Positions 1 to 11,869 are shown, numbered from the stretch's first letter. The stretch: 64,000 nucleotides of DNA from Mya arenaria (GCF_026914265.1 NC_069135.1:36560337-36624336), one strand, 5' to 3'. Notes: generated from the sequence alone by a model not told the origin. Translations and numbers: made by a program.

Positions 1-2243
1 AACTCAACCACAGAAATTCTGGAAAGAAATAAAGAAAATACGCAATAATAAGCCAAAAGATAATAGCATCAGTAAAGATGATTTTTTGAATCATTTTAAA
101 AATCTTTTTGATGGGGATGTTTTTACTAATGAGGATGTTGATAATTCTGATGATGATGATATTGTTAATGTTGATCAGTTAGATACAGACTTTACTATAG
201 AAGAAGTCACTAAAGCCATTAGTTCATTAAAACGAGGTAAAAGTGGTGGTGTTGATGATTTAACACCCGAAATGTTTATCGATTGTAAAGATTTATTTGC
301 ACCTGTTTTATGTAAATTGTTTAATTATATGTACAATAATTGTATTTACCCACAAAGTTGGACTAGAGGTATCATAGTCCCTGTTCCTAAAAAGGGAAAC
401 CTCAATGATGTAAATAACTATAGAGGTATTACCTTAACAAGTATATTCTCTAAAATATTTTCTATATTGTTAGATAATAGACTACGCATGTGGGCTGATA
501 ACGACATTATACTAAATGATAACCAATTTGGCTTTAGAGGCAAACGTAGTACTGTTGATTGTATTTATGTGTTGTCATCTATTATTAATAAGGTTATTAA
601 TACTGATAAAAGAAAATTATACTGTGCCTTTATAGACTTTCGTAAAGCGTTCGATGTTGTGTATAGAAATGGTATATGGTACAAATTGTTACAATATGGT
701 GCATCAACCAAACTTGTATCGATGCTCAAAAAAATATATGAATCAGTGAAATCATGTGTACGTGTTAGATCACAATATAGTGACTATTTTGATAGCAATA
801 TGGGTGTTAAGCAAGGTGAGCCTCTTTCACCGTTGTTATTTCTGTTTTTTATAAATGATATGGAAGATAGTTTAAGTCGAGATTGTATTGATACAGTCAC
901 TATTGACGAAATTCGTATATTTATGCTGTTATTTGCAGACGATACTGTCTTATTTTCATATACTGAGCAAGGTTTGCAGCTTTTACTGAATAAATTACAT
1001 GTATATTGTAATACATGGGGTATAGCTGTTAACATAGATAAAAGCTCTGTAATGGTATGTCAAAAAGGAAACAGAACTGAGAATGTTAATTTGATGTATG
1101 ACGGGCATAAACTTGATGTTGTTAAAAAATTCACATACTTAGGTGTTGCAATATCGCAAAATGGTACATATTTGCAATCACAAAAACAGTTGTCAGAACA
1201 AGCACTGCGTGCTTTGTATTCTTTAAATCGATTGTTTGATGTTATATCTTTAGATATACGTGATAAATTAAAGTTATTTGATGCTATGATAAGCCCCATA
1301 CTGAATTATGGTTGTGAAGTATGGGGTTTCCATAGAGCTCAGGATATCGAGAGAGTTCAACTAAAATTCTTGAAACAAATTCTAAGTGTTAGACAGCAGA
1401 CTTGTAATGCTGCAGTATATGGTGCATTGGCAAGATTCCCATTATCATTGTTTAGAAAAATTAGAATAATTAGATTTTGGTATAAAATAAAACGTTATCC
1501 TGGGTCTCTTTTATATAAAGTTTATAGTATGAAAAATAACAATGGTATGTATATAAATACATGGACACTAAAAGTGAAGGAACTGCTCGATGAGCTAGGA
1601 TTTACTTTTATGTTTGATTGTGAAAATGTTACACGACTGCAATTAGAGGCTGTTGTAAGACGGTTGTATGATAATTATTTGCAACAATGGTATACGAGTG
1701 TTAGAAACTCAGATAAATTACAATCTTATGTTGACTTTAAACACGATTTTGTCATTGAAAAATACTTTTCTTGTATAAATAATAACAAATTACGGATGTG
1801 TTTAACTAGATTTAGATGTTCAGCACACTGTCTTAATATTGAAGAAGGGAGATATAGGAATATTAATCGTGAAGATAGAAAATGTGTACATTGCAATATG
1901 AATGTTGTTGAAAATGAGTATCATTTTCTTTTGATATGCCCAAAGTATAGAGACCTTCGTGTCAAATATATACCAAGATATTATTGCCAATGGCCAAATA
2001 TGACCAAATTTAATACTTTGTTAAGTACTGACAATGTTAAGCTGTTAAATAACATAGCAACATATATATCGTTTGCTACAGATAGAAGAAATGCTTAATT
2101 GTATAAATTCTATTATACCATGATATTATAAAACATACTTTTCTCTTTTGATGTTATACTGATATCATTAAATGCCATCTTGTATATATGTTTTTGGCAA
2201 TGTTCAATTTGAATAATGCTAATAAAATTTTGACTTTGACTTT
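1..2243 (+). mobile_element. LINE (non-LTR retrotransposon), 3' part; 5' end outside the window
   Basis: The window opens inside ORF2 of a LINE. The frame is open from base 2 to the stop at 2096-2098. A short AT-rich 3' UTR follows and ends near 2225-2243 in AATAAAATTTTGACTTTGAC, a reiterated TTTGAC tail of the kind non-LTR elements use instead of a long poly(A). No endonuclease sequence is visible, since it would lie upstream of base 1. The intact long frame suggests a fairly young copy. The clade was not determined. The same ORF2 C-terminal layout recurs in the LINE copies near 42.3, 48.3 and 56 kb. Confidence 0.9.
2..2098 (+). CDS. LINE ORF2, reverse transcriptase and C-terminal zinc knuckle (N-terminus missing)
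   Basis: This is the polymerase of a non-LTR retrotransposon, which copies element RNA into nicked target DNA. The frame is already open at base 2 and has no natural start in the window; positions below count from a TTG at 86. The reverse-transcriptase blocks appear in order: NNYRGITL near residue 111, FGFRGKRSTVD, the motif A aspartate in FIDFRKAFD near 183, motif B GVKQGEPLSP near 240, the catalytic FADD near 283, then WGIAVNIDKS and FTYLGVAI. Near residue 599 a CX2CX9HX4C knuckle (CVHC...YHFLLIC) is followed by a conserved tail. There are no internal stops. The upstream AP endonuclease would be outside the window. The clade is unassigned. Confidence 0.92.
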   Translation, partial: TQPQKFWKEIKKIRNNKPKDNSISKDDFLNHFKNLFDGDVFTNEDVDNSDDDDIVNVDQLDTDFTIEEVTKAISSLKRGKSGGVDDLTPEMFIDCKDLFAPVLCKLFNYMYNNCIYPQSWTRGIIVPVPKKGNLNDVNNYRGITLTSIFSKIFSILLDNRLRMWADNDIILNDNQFGFRGKRSTVDCIYVLSSIINKVINTDKRKLYCAFIDFRKAFDVVYRNGIWYKLLQYGASTKLVSMLKKIYESVKSCVRVRSQYSDYFDSNMGVKQGEPLSPLLFLFFINDMEDSLSRDCIDTVTIDEIRIFMLLFADDTVLFSYTEQGLQLLLNKLHVYCNTWGIAVNIDKSSVMVCQKGNRTENVNLMYDGHKLDVVKKFTYLGVAISQNGTYLQSQKQLSEQALRALYSLNRLFDVISLDIRDKLKLFDAMISPILNYGCEVWGFHRAQDIERVQLKFLKQILSVRQQTCNAAVYGALARFPLSLFRKIRIIRFWYKIKRYPGSLLYKVYSMKNNNGMYINTWTLKVKELLDELGFTFMFDCENVTRLQLEAVVRRLYDNYLQQWYTSVRNSDKLQSYVDFKHDFVIEKYFSCINNNKLRMCLTRFRCSAHCLNIEEGRYRNINREDRKCVHCNMNVVENEYHFLLICPKYRDLRVKYIPRYYCQWPNMTKFNTLLSTDNVKLLNNIATYISFATDRRNA

Positions 2244-2446
2244 TTGGTTCGCTGCTTTTTCGCACATTTTAGAAATCAGGACGTCAAAATTTAATAAACA
2301 TCTTCCTCAACGCCTAATAGTTTTACATGCTATTCACAAACAATATTGTGATTAAGTATATTGAGTTGTTTTATTTCTTCAACAGACTGAAAATGCTTGA
2401 AATTTGTCATGGCTAGCCTGCTTTTGATTGGAAGTAAACCAGTTTA

Positions 2447-2960
2447 TCAAAATGTTACTTTCTTTTTTCTAAACAACATGATATTTGTATCACATACATA
2501 AAGATTATTGTCATCTGCATAATTATACGAGGCTGCCTTATTGATTAAGTAGGCGATGTCATAAAGAAATATATTGACGAAAAGAGCCCGTAATATTGAA
2601 CTTTGTGGCACGCATTTTAGGATAAGTCCCACTCACCGGTATTTTGACCAAGTATGACCCGTTGTTTTATGTTCGTGAGATTTGTTTACATGCTGGTACT
2701 GAGACACTATATGCATTAACCTTTTCTAAGATGAGACCATGGGGTAAGCAGTCGAATGCCTTTGAGAGGTCCATTAAAAATGCACCTTCAAAATATTTCT
2801 CATCATGGTTTTTCCAGTCTTCCATCAGCTTTTACTGGGAAGTTTGATATCCATATGTTGTTTTTAAAGCCTCCAGGAAATGTGTTATCAAATACACTAA
2901 TCAGTTGCTCTCTTATGACGCATTCGTATAGTTTGGACATTGGTGTTAATTGGTGACTGG
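2447..2960 (-). mobile_element. Decayed LINE reverse-transcriptase relic
   Basis: Read on the minus strand, this stretch gives recognisable reverse-transcriptase blocks spread over more than one frame. A PMSKLYECVIREQL-like segment near 2950-2900 comes first. LED-WK and KAFDCLPHGLILEKVNAY follow near 2830-2700. Then come VPQSSILRALFVNIFLYDI and YADDNNLYV in one 61-codon open stretch (2447-2632). The order matches jockey/CR1-type reverse transcriptases (SKAFDCLPHDLL, GVPQGSILGPLLFNIFINDL, FADDTTLY). Frame changes and stops show that it is dead. It belongs to a different family from the LINE at 1-2243. Its ends could not be fixed. Confidence 0.7.
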
Positions 2961-3466
2961 TCTATAGTACTTTTCTATAAAGGGGTCATCTTTCTAGAAC
3001 ATAAGGGTAACTTTTGCTAAGTTATGCCCATTTGGAAATGATCCTTGGATTGTGATTTCATTTCATTGCCAGCAATGATGACTTCTAGAGGAATAAGATC
3101 TATTCCGATTGTTTTTTTTTGTTTTTGGATTCAATATATTTTGCCTTATCTTTATCGGTGAAATATAAATCAGGTGACATTTGGGTGTCAACCATTGCAA
3201 ACGATTTTATAGCATAAAAAATGGTCGGCTCACAACCAATGTTGTCTGGCCATCAAATTCACAAAAAACAACAACACATTTTACAATGTTTTGAAGAACG
3301 CGACAATGCTTGTCCACTTAATCAAATAGTGCTTAAACTTAAAGCGTAGTTCTCATTAATTTGCAGAACGTTTGACCATAAATGTTACGATTCTAAAATA
3401 ATGTTCAAACGTTTCCGACTGGTAAACATGTGATTTGTAATACAGTAAGACCTTCGAAAGTAACCA
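2961..3466. other. Non-coding interval upstream of the ectodomain gene
   Basis: This is AT-rich sequence with a short T run near 3110. I see no credible ORF, repeat family or RNA gene. Promoter and 5' UTR elements of the gene starting near 3467 would be expected here, but none could be recognised. Confidence 0.4.
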
Positions 3467-6400
3467 TTGTTATTATGGACCGTTTTCGTCATCATTTTAT
3501 GCTGTTATTCATCGTGTCCATCACTTTTATTCCATTCAGTTTGCTCGGATGATGCAGATTGTGGTAAATCACATGCATGCTGCTTCGAAGAAGATGATAC
3601 CTTCCAATTAACAAAAACTACTGAGTATGAATGCATTAGTTATCGCTACCCCGAGGAAGGGATTTTAGCCTATAATATGATCGTAGACGACGGACATTGC
3701 AAAAATATTCCAGGTATGGCACATGCTATTGTAGGATATAGTTCGTTCTTGAATGTGTTTGGATTCATCATTTATTGAATGATTACTATACGTTTCGAAT
3801 GACTTAAAAGTCATGTATGGTTTAAAGGCCTAGGCTTATCTTTATTAGGTGTCTCTTATCATCGATCAGATATCAGATCAATGATATTGGTCAAAGCATA
3901 CAAAACTGATGCATTGGTCTGTCCTTAACGGCTGTAACCCAATTCGAAATATGATGCGTTCAATATTTTACGGTGTAAAGTGAACGATCATGTGGTTCAA
4001 ATAATTTCGCAACGCGTCTGGCACATCTGTATAGAATAATTATTGTATTATATAAAAAAAATGTCCATAAAAGGTACACCGCGTATTTGTATCACAAACG
4101 TTTCCGGCATACTGATCAGTGCATTTATAGCGCTAATCAATACGATTTCGCATTGGTCTGTATGTAACAGCGTATACTGTACGATCATGTTGTTCAAAAT
4201 TTCAAAATGCGTCCGGCACAGCTGAATAGAATATAATGTAACAAATTTATCTATCGTAATGGCACCGCGTATTTGTAAAACAATAATTGCCGGTACTAAA
4301 TCGGTATTGTCATGCAAGTATACAAAACCTTAAGACTCGTTCAATAAGGTTTTCCCAGTATGAGTATTTGCCAGATATCACACATTTTTAGCTCCACTGG
4401 CCGAAGGCCATGGAGCTTATGTCGTCACAGATTGTCCGTCGTGAGTGCGTGCGTGCGTGCGTGCGTGCGTGCGTGGGTGCGTGCGTGCGTGCGTGCGTGT
4501 GTGCGTAAACTTTTACTTTAAACGACATCTCCTCTGAAACTGATAAGCGGATTTTGACAAAACTTCACAGGAATGTTCCTTTGGTGGTCCTTTACCAAAA
4601 TTGCTCAAATGGTTCCGGTCCATTGCACAATATGGCCACCAGAGCTAAAAATAGCAAAATCTTTAAACGACATCTCCTCTGAAACGGTTCGGCAGATTTT
4701 GATGAAACTTGACAGTAATGTTCCTTGGGTGGTCCTTTATTAAAATTGCTCAAATGGTTCTGGTCCATTGCACAATATGGCCGCCACAGCTAAAAATAGC
4801 AAAATCTTTAAACGACATCTCCTCTGAAACGGATAGGCAGATTTTGATGAAACTTGACAGAATTGTTCCTTGGGTGGTCCTTAACCAAAATTGCTCAAAT
4901 GGTTCCGGTCCGCTGCACAACATGGCTGCCAGGGCAAAAAAATAGAAAAACCTTTAAAGAACATCTTCTCAGAAACCGATGATCAGATTTTGATGAAACT
5001 TAACAGAAATGTTCCTTGGATGGTCCTTTATCAAATTTGCTTCAATGGTTTCGGTCCACTGCACAAGATGGCCCCCAGAGGTAAAAATAGAAAAACCTTT
5101 AAACGACTTCTCCTCAGAAACCGATGATCGTATTGCAATGAAACTTGACAGAAATGTTACTTGGGTAGTCCTTAACCAAAATAGCCCAAACAGTTCTGGT
5201 CTGCTGCACAACATGGGCACCAGAGCTAAGAATAGAAAAAACGTTAAACTACATCTTCTCAGAAACCGATTATCAGATTTTGATGAAACTTTACATAAAT
5301 GTTCATCGGGATGCCCTTTAACCAAAATTGCCCAAATGGTTCCGGTCCGCTGCACAACATGGCTGCGAGAGTTAAAAATAGAAAAACCTTTAAGGACTTC
5401 TCGTCCGCAGTCTTCACGAAAAACATTTTAACCTACTAGCCAGTTGGACTAGCATAATGGCATATTTTACTAGTCCGAATGACAATCTAGTAGTCCGACT
5501 ATTTTGCCACATTATAAAACTGTATGCTTGAGGTAAATACCTATTTCAATTGAGCAGCTTGCAGTTTGAGTAAACATTTCTTTATTATGATGCTCATGCA
5601 GTGATAGGGAGTGACATCCTTCTGTTGGGAATAGTGCTCCTTGTTTTTCAGAACCTATGGGTACTATGTAAAAACAAAAGGCATCTTGCTTGAATAGACT
5701 GTAATAATATCAACATGGTTAGAAAAGAAATGCCATGCTTTAATAGCTTTGATTACATTTTACTACTGAATTACCTCCCTTTAATAGAAAAAAAAATAAT
5801 GTCTTAATTTTTCACGTATAGCATCTTTAAATAATTTTTAAACAATAATAATTTATGAGTAAACATATAAGCATAAAGTTCTCACAAAAAGATCAATTTA
5901 AAAACCTTACATTTATACATAGGAAAGTATATATAGACTGAACATTAATTTTCGTTTAAGTGACATTCTGAAAGTTTATGAAACAGCTATTTTTAGTAAC
6001 TTAAATGGCCGAAAAGTGTAAGTGAAACACCAAGTCGATTCTATCTCGTCAGTTCTTGTTCAGGTTAGATATTTTCTTCATAATCTATTCAGATTAAATG
6101 TTAACCGATGATCAGATTTTGATGAAACTTGACAGAAATGTTCCTTGGGTGGTCATTAACCAAAATTTGTTAAATGGTTCCAGTCCACTGCACACCATGG
6201 CTGCCAGAGCTAAAAAATAAAAAAAAACTTTATACGACTTGTCGTCGAAACCGATGACCTTTTTTCGATAAAACTTGACAGAAATGTTTGTTTGGTGCTC
6301 CTTTACTCAAATTGCCCAAATCATTTCGGTCCACTGCACAACATGGCAGCCAGAGCTATTAAAGTAAAAATTTTTTTTAAATAACTTCTCCTCAAAAATT

Positions 6401-9400
6401 GATGATTGTATTTCTATGAAACTTGACGAAAATGTTCGTTAGGTGGTCTTTGCTTGAACCTTTTGGCCAGTGGAGCACAGGCACTGATGTGCCTCTTGTT
6501 GTACTTTACAGGACAATATTGAACTTATAACCTTCACTTATTTTACAGGTCACGTTCCCTGTAAAGAGCGCAACTTGTCCGTTCTTGGGAGCTTGCACCC
6601 AGTCTCGTCAACAAAGACAGGAAACGTTTACAAGAACGAAATATGCGCTCAGTGCAATAACGATGCGGACAGTCTAGAGGCCTGGGGTATGTTCTTCTCA
6701 TGTAAGCCGGAAGAAGCAAACAATTTCTACACACTATTGGATATCATCAACATCTACGGTAGTGATATGTTCAAAATGTTTGACTGTGTAGTTACACTGC
6801 GTCCACCTGCATGGAGTGTAATTAATTTGCGACACTCCCAGCAGTGCTTCAAACAACTGACAAGCAAATGCTTGGGGTCAATTCCTCCGCCGTACGGTAC
6901 AGGCCTAACAAAAGCATATATATCTTCTTCATGTGGACATGATTTTTTCAATCCCTGCATTTACAACAATATCGTTTACAAGAACATTTATTGTGCACTT
7001 TGCAATTTCGTCTCAACGCCAGATGCATTATCTTTCTGTACCCGCATTTATGTGACTATACAGGCCGCTCCAAATGATCTCATTGTCCTTCTCCAGTACC
7101 AAAATACGAAAGAAAGGGTTGAAAGTAGCCTTAACTTCAAGATCGGTGTGCATCTAAAGAATTCAACGGTATGTGTGTTTCATTAATACATTTCTTTCAA
7201 AGACGTTGTATTATAAAGTATTGCATAATAATGAAAATGTCTGGAATTGGCGAATAACTTTGTCAAATTTTACAATAAATTATCTAGAATTACTGAATCC
7301 AATAAATATTATACAACAGTTTAACATACCTAAAGTATAGAAACATTGTATAGTAAGAAATATGTTTGTTTAGGTAAAATGTTTGAACAATTAAAGGAAA
7401 ATGAGAATTTCTGGGATATGCCAATGACTGTCAAGTTTTGCAATAAAATTGCACTCTCATATGATGCAATACCAATGGTTATACTCTTCGAATCTGATTC
7501 ACATTGGAATGGATTTCTTGAAAGTACAGTGTAACAATTTTTATATTCTTCCTGTATCGAGTTTGGATTGCTGTTGTGGTCTCCAGGCGATGTTCACTTG
7601 TAGAATACATAACACTTCTAAAAACTCTGCATAGCTTTATGTATTTCAGAGGTTGCAGGTCGTGACAGAATCCAGACTGCATTTAAAATCTCATTCATAC
7701 CCCGACCTCTTGTCAAACCTCCAACACCCCAGACTCCACATTAGCATCTGCTCAGTAACGAAGTCCGCATAATGACTATCATTATTTATTTTTTTCAAAA
7801 TTACTAATAGGCTTGTGATCCATAATACATTTACGTCAAAATGTATGTGCCTATATCATATTTCTGATTCTATCAACGTCTTTGGTTTTGCTGCTAAACG
7901 ATGTACCGTTTTTAAACATTGAGTGACGTTGACGACATTTCCTCTTTATGATTTATTATTTATCTATTGGTGAAGGCGTTTAGTGTATTATAAAAAAATA
8001 AAGATAATAATAAACATGTTTATGTCATTTTTGTATTCTAATTGAATATTGGTAAATTCCACAAATATCAACTTTTGTTTATATATTTTAAGATGTTTCC
8101 ATTAAACTGAAATTTCATAATCAGGCACATTTATGTACATTTGGTATTTATGTATATAAATTAGATTATAAATTATTCTGATATTTGAATGCTGCGTGTA
8201 ATAACGACATTTGGCAACTTTAAGAAATCCTCACTTTCATTTATAGTTACAACTACAAGTAGCCAAAAAATCAACTTTCTCGTTGTATGACATTCTGCAC
8301 CTGTGTTTGTTGTAGAGCAATTCAATTTAATGATGTTAAGTACAGTTAATTAGGAACTTTTTCATCATAGTTCTGTCCAGTCATTGGCAAACTCCAAAAT
8401 TCCCTCTTAAACTTGTTTATTTTTTAAACATTTTACCCCAAATATCACATTTCACAATAGAAGATGTGTCTATATATAAGGTATGTTATTGTGCTGTAAC
8501 AGAATATATTAAACATAATTATTCTGGTATTTTTATTGCTAAATATAATTTTGATATTGACAAATTCCAGAAATTCATAGTTTTGGTTGCATTTTTCAAC
8601 ATTTCACAATAAATTATGCGTCTACACAGTAGACATGTTATGGTGCTGTATCATATCTACCAAATACAGTTATTCTGATAGTTCTATTGCTTAATCTAAT
8701 TTTGATATAGACCGATCCCACAAATTCCTACTTTTTATCCCATTTTTACACATTTTTCACATTTCACAATATATGGTGTGCATATACATGGGGTATATTA
8801 TTTTACTGTACAATATATATTAAATACAGTTATTCTGATATTTTTTATTTCTAATTGAAAAATTGATACAGACAAATTAAAGAAATGTATACTTTCGTTT
8901 ACAATTTTCAACATTTTACCCCCCGAGAAACATTTTGCACCGTTGAATTGTTCTATACTTTTTCACACACAGCAGAGATCAAACCACACAAATATGCAAC
9001 ATTTCAGTGCATTTTTTTCACCTTTATTTGCATTTTCAGCCACTGAGTCACTGGACTATGAAGCGTAAAATTAAAGCCTGGCTCGTACAAACTGGATTTT
9101 TTACTAGTATTTTGATATACATCGACCTATGCTATATTATTTTAACAAAACTATAACACATGGAATAAGAGTTGTGGTACTGGATTTGTCTGAATTTCCC
9201 TTTGATTTCACTTGCTATTGTTTAACCTAAACGTCGACATAAATGCTCATCCCCAGAATTGAACATATAGGATAGTCCCGTCCCGGCCAGTAATTGGCCA
9301 TGTTCAATATAAACTGTAGTAATAATATCATGAGCAAGTCCGTATTAACCGTTATTTGTGTTATTTTCAGACATCCGCGTCATGTCGACATCTTCATTGC

Positions 9401-10198
9401 CCTACAGGGAAACAAAGACTCGGAACTGGGGAGTGCGAAACGGTATATGAGCGTACAAATATTATGGCTTTAACAGCATTGTTCAAAATTACGTTAGATC
9501 ATTCTGAATACAAGGAATTTATCCGAGTTGCTACACCAGATATCATTAAGAGTCCCTATGGTGATATTGTATTTATTGGTACCGACACAGCTAAATCCAC
9601 TCGTGTGTTCCTTGGTAAAGTATTCCATATGGGTCTGTATGGTGACACGATCGATGAAACAACTCAGAAGATCGAAAAAGACATTGATCTAGGAGCTGTT
9701 ATACACCTCGACGGGACATCCATACATGCAAACATAACGCTGGTAAACAAGCCTCTACCTTGGTATATCAATGATTCACTATTCGTTGACTTTGATCACG
9801 AGGCTCTACTACAAGCATCAAAAGATTACGCGACATACAAACCGTTGTACGTTAATAAACAGTTTTTCCAACAGAAGCAGATAAAACGTCTAACAACACT
9901 GGAGTACGGAAGGTTTTTCTCTTCTGACCAAGTAGAATTGAATCAAGATGAATTTGTTATCTACAAAGGCGTTCATAAAGGAGTCATTTTGTACAACAGG
10001 TATACACAGACATATCTTTTGAGCAATGCATTTTACTTAATTCAACACAAAGACGGGTCTGATGTAAAGGCGCGAGTTGCTTTGGAAGACAGTGGTTTTG
10101 AACAAACAGTTTGCAACACTTCTAAAAATTGTCAATATCATATGGGAGATGTTCTTTCTGTTCTTTTGATAGTAAATATGATAAAATATTACTGGTAG
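3467..10198 (+). CDS. Three-exon gene: cysteine-rich protein like the ectodomain of invertebrate adhesion/Methuselah-type GPCRs
   Basis: The exons are 3467..3713, 6549..7168 and 9371..10198. Donors are CAG|GTATGG and ACG|GTATGT; acceptors are TTTTACAG and TTATTTTCAG. Phases match (1, then 0), giving a frame of about 564 codons ending in TAG. Exon 1 encodes a hydrophobic leader, then a cysteine-rich CSDDADCGKSHACCFEE segment. Exon 2 carries two related motifs, YKNEICAQCN and YKNIYCALCN, which I associate with N-terminal regions of invertebrate adhesion-type GPCRs. Exon 3 has CRHLHCPTG and ends in a hydrophobic DVLSVLLIVNMI stretch without a seven-helix domain. It is therefore a secreted or truncated relative, or the transmembrane exons are lost. 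The start is uncertain. Codon 3467 is TTG, the nearest ATG (3474) lies in another frame, and an acceptor-like TTTTATTCCATTCAG ending at 3539 could join an exon further upstream. The family assignment is tentative. Confidence 0.6.
4440..4506. repeat. GTGC microsatellite
   Basis: A run of GTGC units with one GGGTGC interruption lies at the left side of the tandem-repeat element, directly before its 145-bp units. Confidence 0.95.
4520..5395 (+). repeat. 145-bp tandem repeat, six units
   Basis: Units open with AAACGACATCTCCTCTGAAAC or a variant at about 4520, 4665, 4810, 4956, 5101, 5246 and 5391, a strikingly regular spacing of 145-146 bp. Each contains GATTTTGATGAAACTTGACAG, TTCCTTGGGTGGTCCTT, CCAAAATTGCTCAAATGGTT and a GCACAACATGGC block. 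Later units diverge progressively. The same unit reappears at 6107-6450. Confidence 0.9.
6105..6450 (+). repeat. Diverged continuation of the 145-bp repeat
   Basis: More than two further units recur here: ATGATCAGATTTTGATGAA, GTTCCTTGGGTGGTC and CACTGCACACCATGGCTGCC. They lie after a 700-bp unrelated segment (about 5400-6104) that holds no gene I can see. Either the array was split by an insertion or the segment is native to the element. Confidence 0.75.
8080..8935 (+). repeat. Degenerate AT-rich tandem repeat in intron 2
   Basis: A unit of about 150-170 bp recurs with drift. It has TTATTCTGRTATTT (about 8173, 8518, 8680 and 8828), TTTTGATATTGACAAATTCCA, CATTTTTCAACATTTCACAATA and a purine-rich GTGTCTATATA block. 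It lies in intron 2 (7169-9370) of the ectodomain gene. The rest of that intron is AT-rich and featureless. Confidence 0.6.
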
Positions 10199-10452
10199 TT
10201 GCATATTAAATATACATGTGCACTATCATGATTACTGCTCCAAATTAGGAGGATCTATTAATGTACATATACATTAATGGCTGTCATTCCCTAGTGGATA
10301 TTAACATCACGTCGATATAAAGTTTACAAAATATGTACAGTTTTTAGGGGTTTTTTCATAGGTGATTTAGTTCGTGTTATTTTTAGTTTCTTTCTGTAAA
10401 CTGTATAGGGATGCTGCTATAAAATATTTACTTGTTGTTGTGTAATTAGTTA

Positions 10453-10915
10453 ATCGTCTCCGTGGCCTAGTGGTTAAGGCGTCCGCCTACGGAGTGGGAG
10501 GTCGTGGGTTCGATCCCAGGCCGCGTCATACCGAAAGACGTTAAAAGTTGGTACAAGTAGCTCCCTTGCCTGTCACTCGGCATTTAAAAGGGTAGTGTTT
10601 GGAAAAGTGGTGTATTCAGTACTGGTTTAACCCAGGAAAGTTGTACTCCGTGTATCGATGCTTTACACCGAGCACGTTAAAGAACCAAGAGGTCTCTTCG
10701 CAAAGAGCTAGGGTATCCCACCCGGATCTCTTGTATCTCACTCTGTCTCTTCAAGTCTTCCAAACCCTGGATTTGACTGCGAATTGCTGTCACTTCTATC
10801 TCATGTCACTTACGGCATTTAAACACAATTTAAGTCGTGATGGCGTCACGGCGGGGTCAAGCAATAATTCAGCCAATGGGCGCGGGCAGACCTTGATAAA
10901 CTCAAATAAACAAGT
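10453..10915 (+). mobile_element. tRNA-derived SINE
   Basis: The head is tRNA-like. An A-box type block TGGCCTAGTGGTTAAGG (about 10463) and a B-box type block GGTTCGATCC (10508-10517) are spaced as in a Pol III promoter. A tRNA-unrelated body follows, with CACGTTAAAGAACC and a 3' part containing GGCGGGGTCAAGC and GGGCGCGGGCAGACC. Near-identical 11-bp flanks, GTAATTAGTTA (10442-10452) and GTGATTAGTTA (10916-10926), look like a target-site duplication. A diverged antisense copy of the 3' part lies at about 12630-12715 inside the hAT element. It lies just downstream of the ectodomain gene. Confidence 0.85.
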
Positions 10916-10926
10916 GTGATTAGTTA

Positions 10927-11515
10927 TGATTAATAACATTTGTTTTATGTTTTTATGTTGTTTTTTTTCCGTTAATGATATAAGTGAAGTATCTAATGCA
11001 AGTAGCATCTTTCGTGTACAATTCTGAGTTGACTTAGCAATCACAATTGATGTAAATATACTGTATAGTAAGATATAAATAAACTAGTAAGTAGAATCAA
11101 ATAGTTGTTCACGAAACGTAAATGAGGTACCCAGAATCCAGTTATAAAAGAGCTTGGCAGCTGGCTATAACAGGAATCGACATAGTACTGCACGAGTAAA
11201 ATTACAGTATTGGCATTATTAGTTTTGCTAAGATATAACTGCTGAATGTGCTGTTCTTATTACCCTTGGAGCATTGTGATTTATTTGGAGCGAACACCCA
11301 GTTCTGTTTTGTCATCGTACAGATAGCTATTATTCCCATCATAGAGGCTCGGATTAGGTTTGAACATTGACGGAAGACAAGCGGTTCCGGCCAAAAACAT
11401 GATATGGACCGCTGACGTCATGAAAACTGGATATTTATTAAAATACATTGATATACAGAACGGTCAACCTTATTTACACAAAGAAGGGACATTTTATGTA
11501 AGGTATAATATTATC
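10927..11515. other. Non-coding interval between the SINE and the cdc25 array
   Basis: AT-rich sequence with no gene, RNA or repeat that I recognise. Homology to the cdc25 unit begins at about 11516. Confidence 0.4.
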
Positions 11516-11869
11516 AATACGCGGTCTACAGTCACATGACATAGTCACAGTTAGTCCGGGCAATATGCCACTTTAAAAGACAATGATTACACCGGCCATG
11601 ATCATTGACGCCGCGGGTGCTTGATTAAATTGATCAAAATGGACGCTGGGCACCGTAAATCACGGCGTGCTACGACATGTGGCCGTTTCTCAATACGTGA
11701 AAACAAAATTTAGATTGCTTTTGATGGTATGCGATCTTATAATACAAAATTTATTATGTTAAACACTTCAAATTTAAATTAAAAATCGCGTACGTTGTTG
11801 CTCTATCAATATTTAAAAACCACGAATAAACACTGAGCGTTTTTACTATTGAATCCGTTTTATTATAAT

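Larger units (their letters stand above)
4390..6477. mobile_element. Non-autonomous repeat element with short inverted ends and 145-bp internal tandem repeats
   Basis: The left end AGCTCCACTGGCC (about 4390) and right end GGCCAGTGGAGC (6465-6476) are inverted repeats. Between them lie a GTGC microsatellite, six units of a 145-bp tandem repeat, an unrelated AT-rich segment (about 5400-6100) and two to three further diverged units. It sits wholly inside intron 1 of the ectodomain gene. Open frames across the repeats run on both strands and only reflect repeat periodicity, so they are not genes. The superfamily is unknown and no target-site duplication was identified. Confidence 0.65.

Noticed and set aside
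4709-5431. Several overlapping frames of 78-140 codons on both strands.
   Set aside because: They are produced by the 145-bp tandem repeat, whose length is not a multiple of three. The same words recur in shifted frames.
10453-10530. Possible tRNA gene with A- and B-box blocks.
   Set aside because: The region continues into a SINE body with flanking target duplications, and no clean acceptor-stem pairing is evident, so it is the tRNA-derived head of a SINE.
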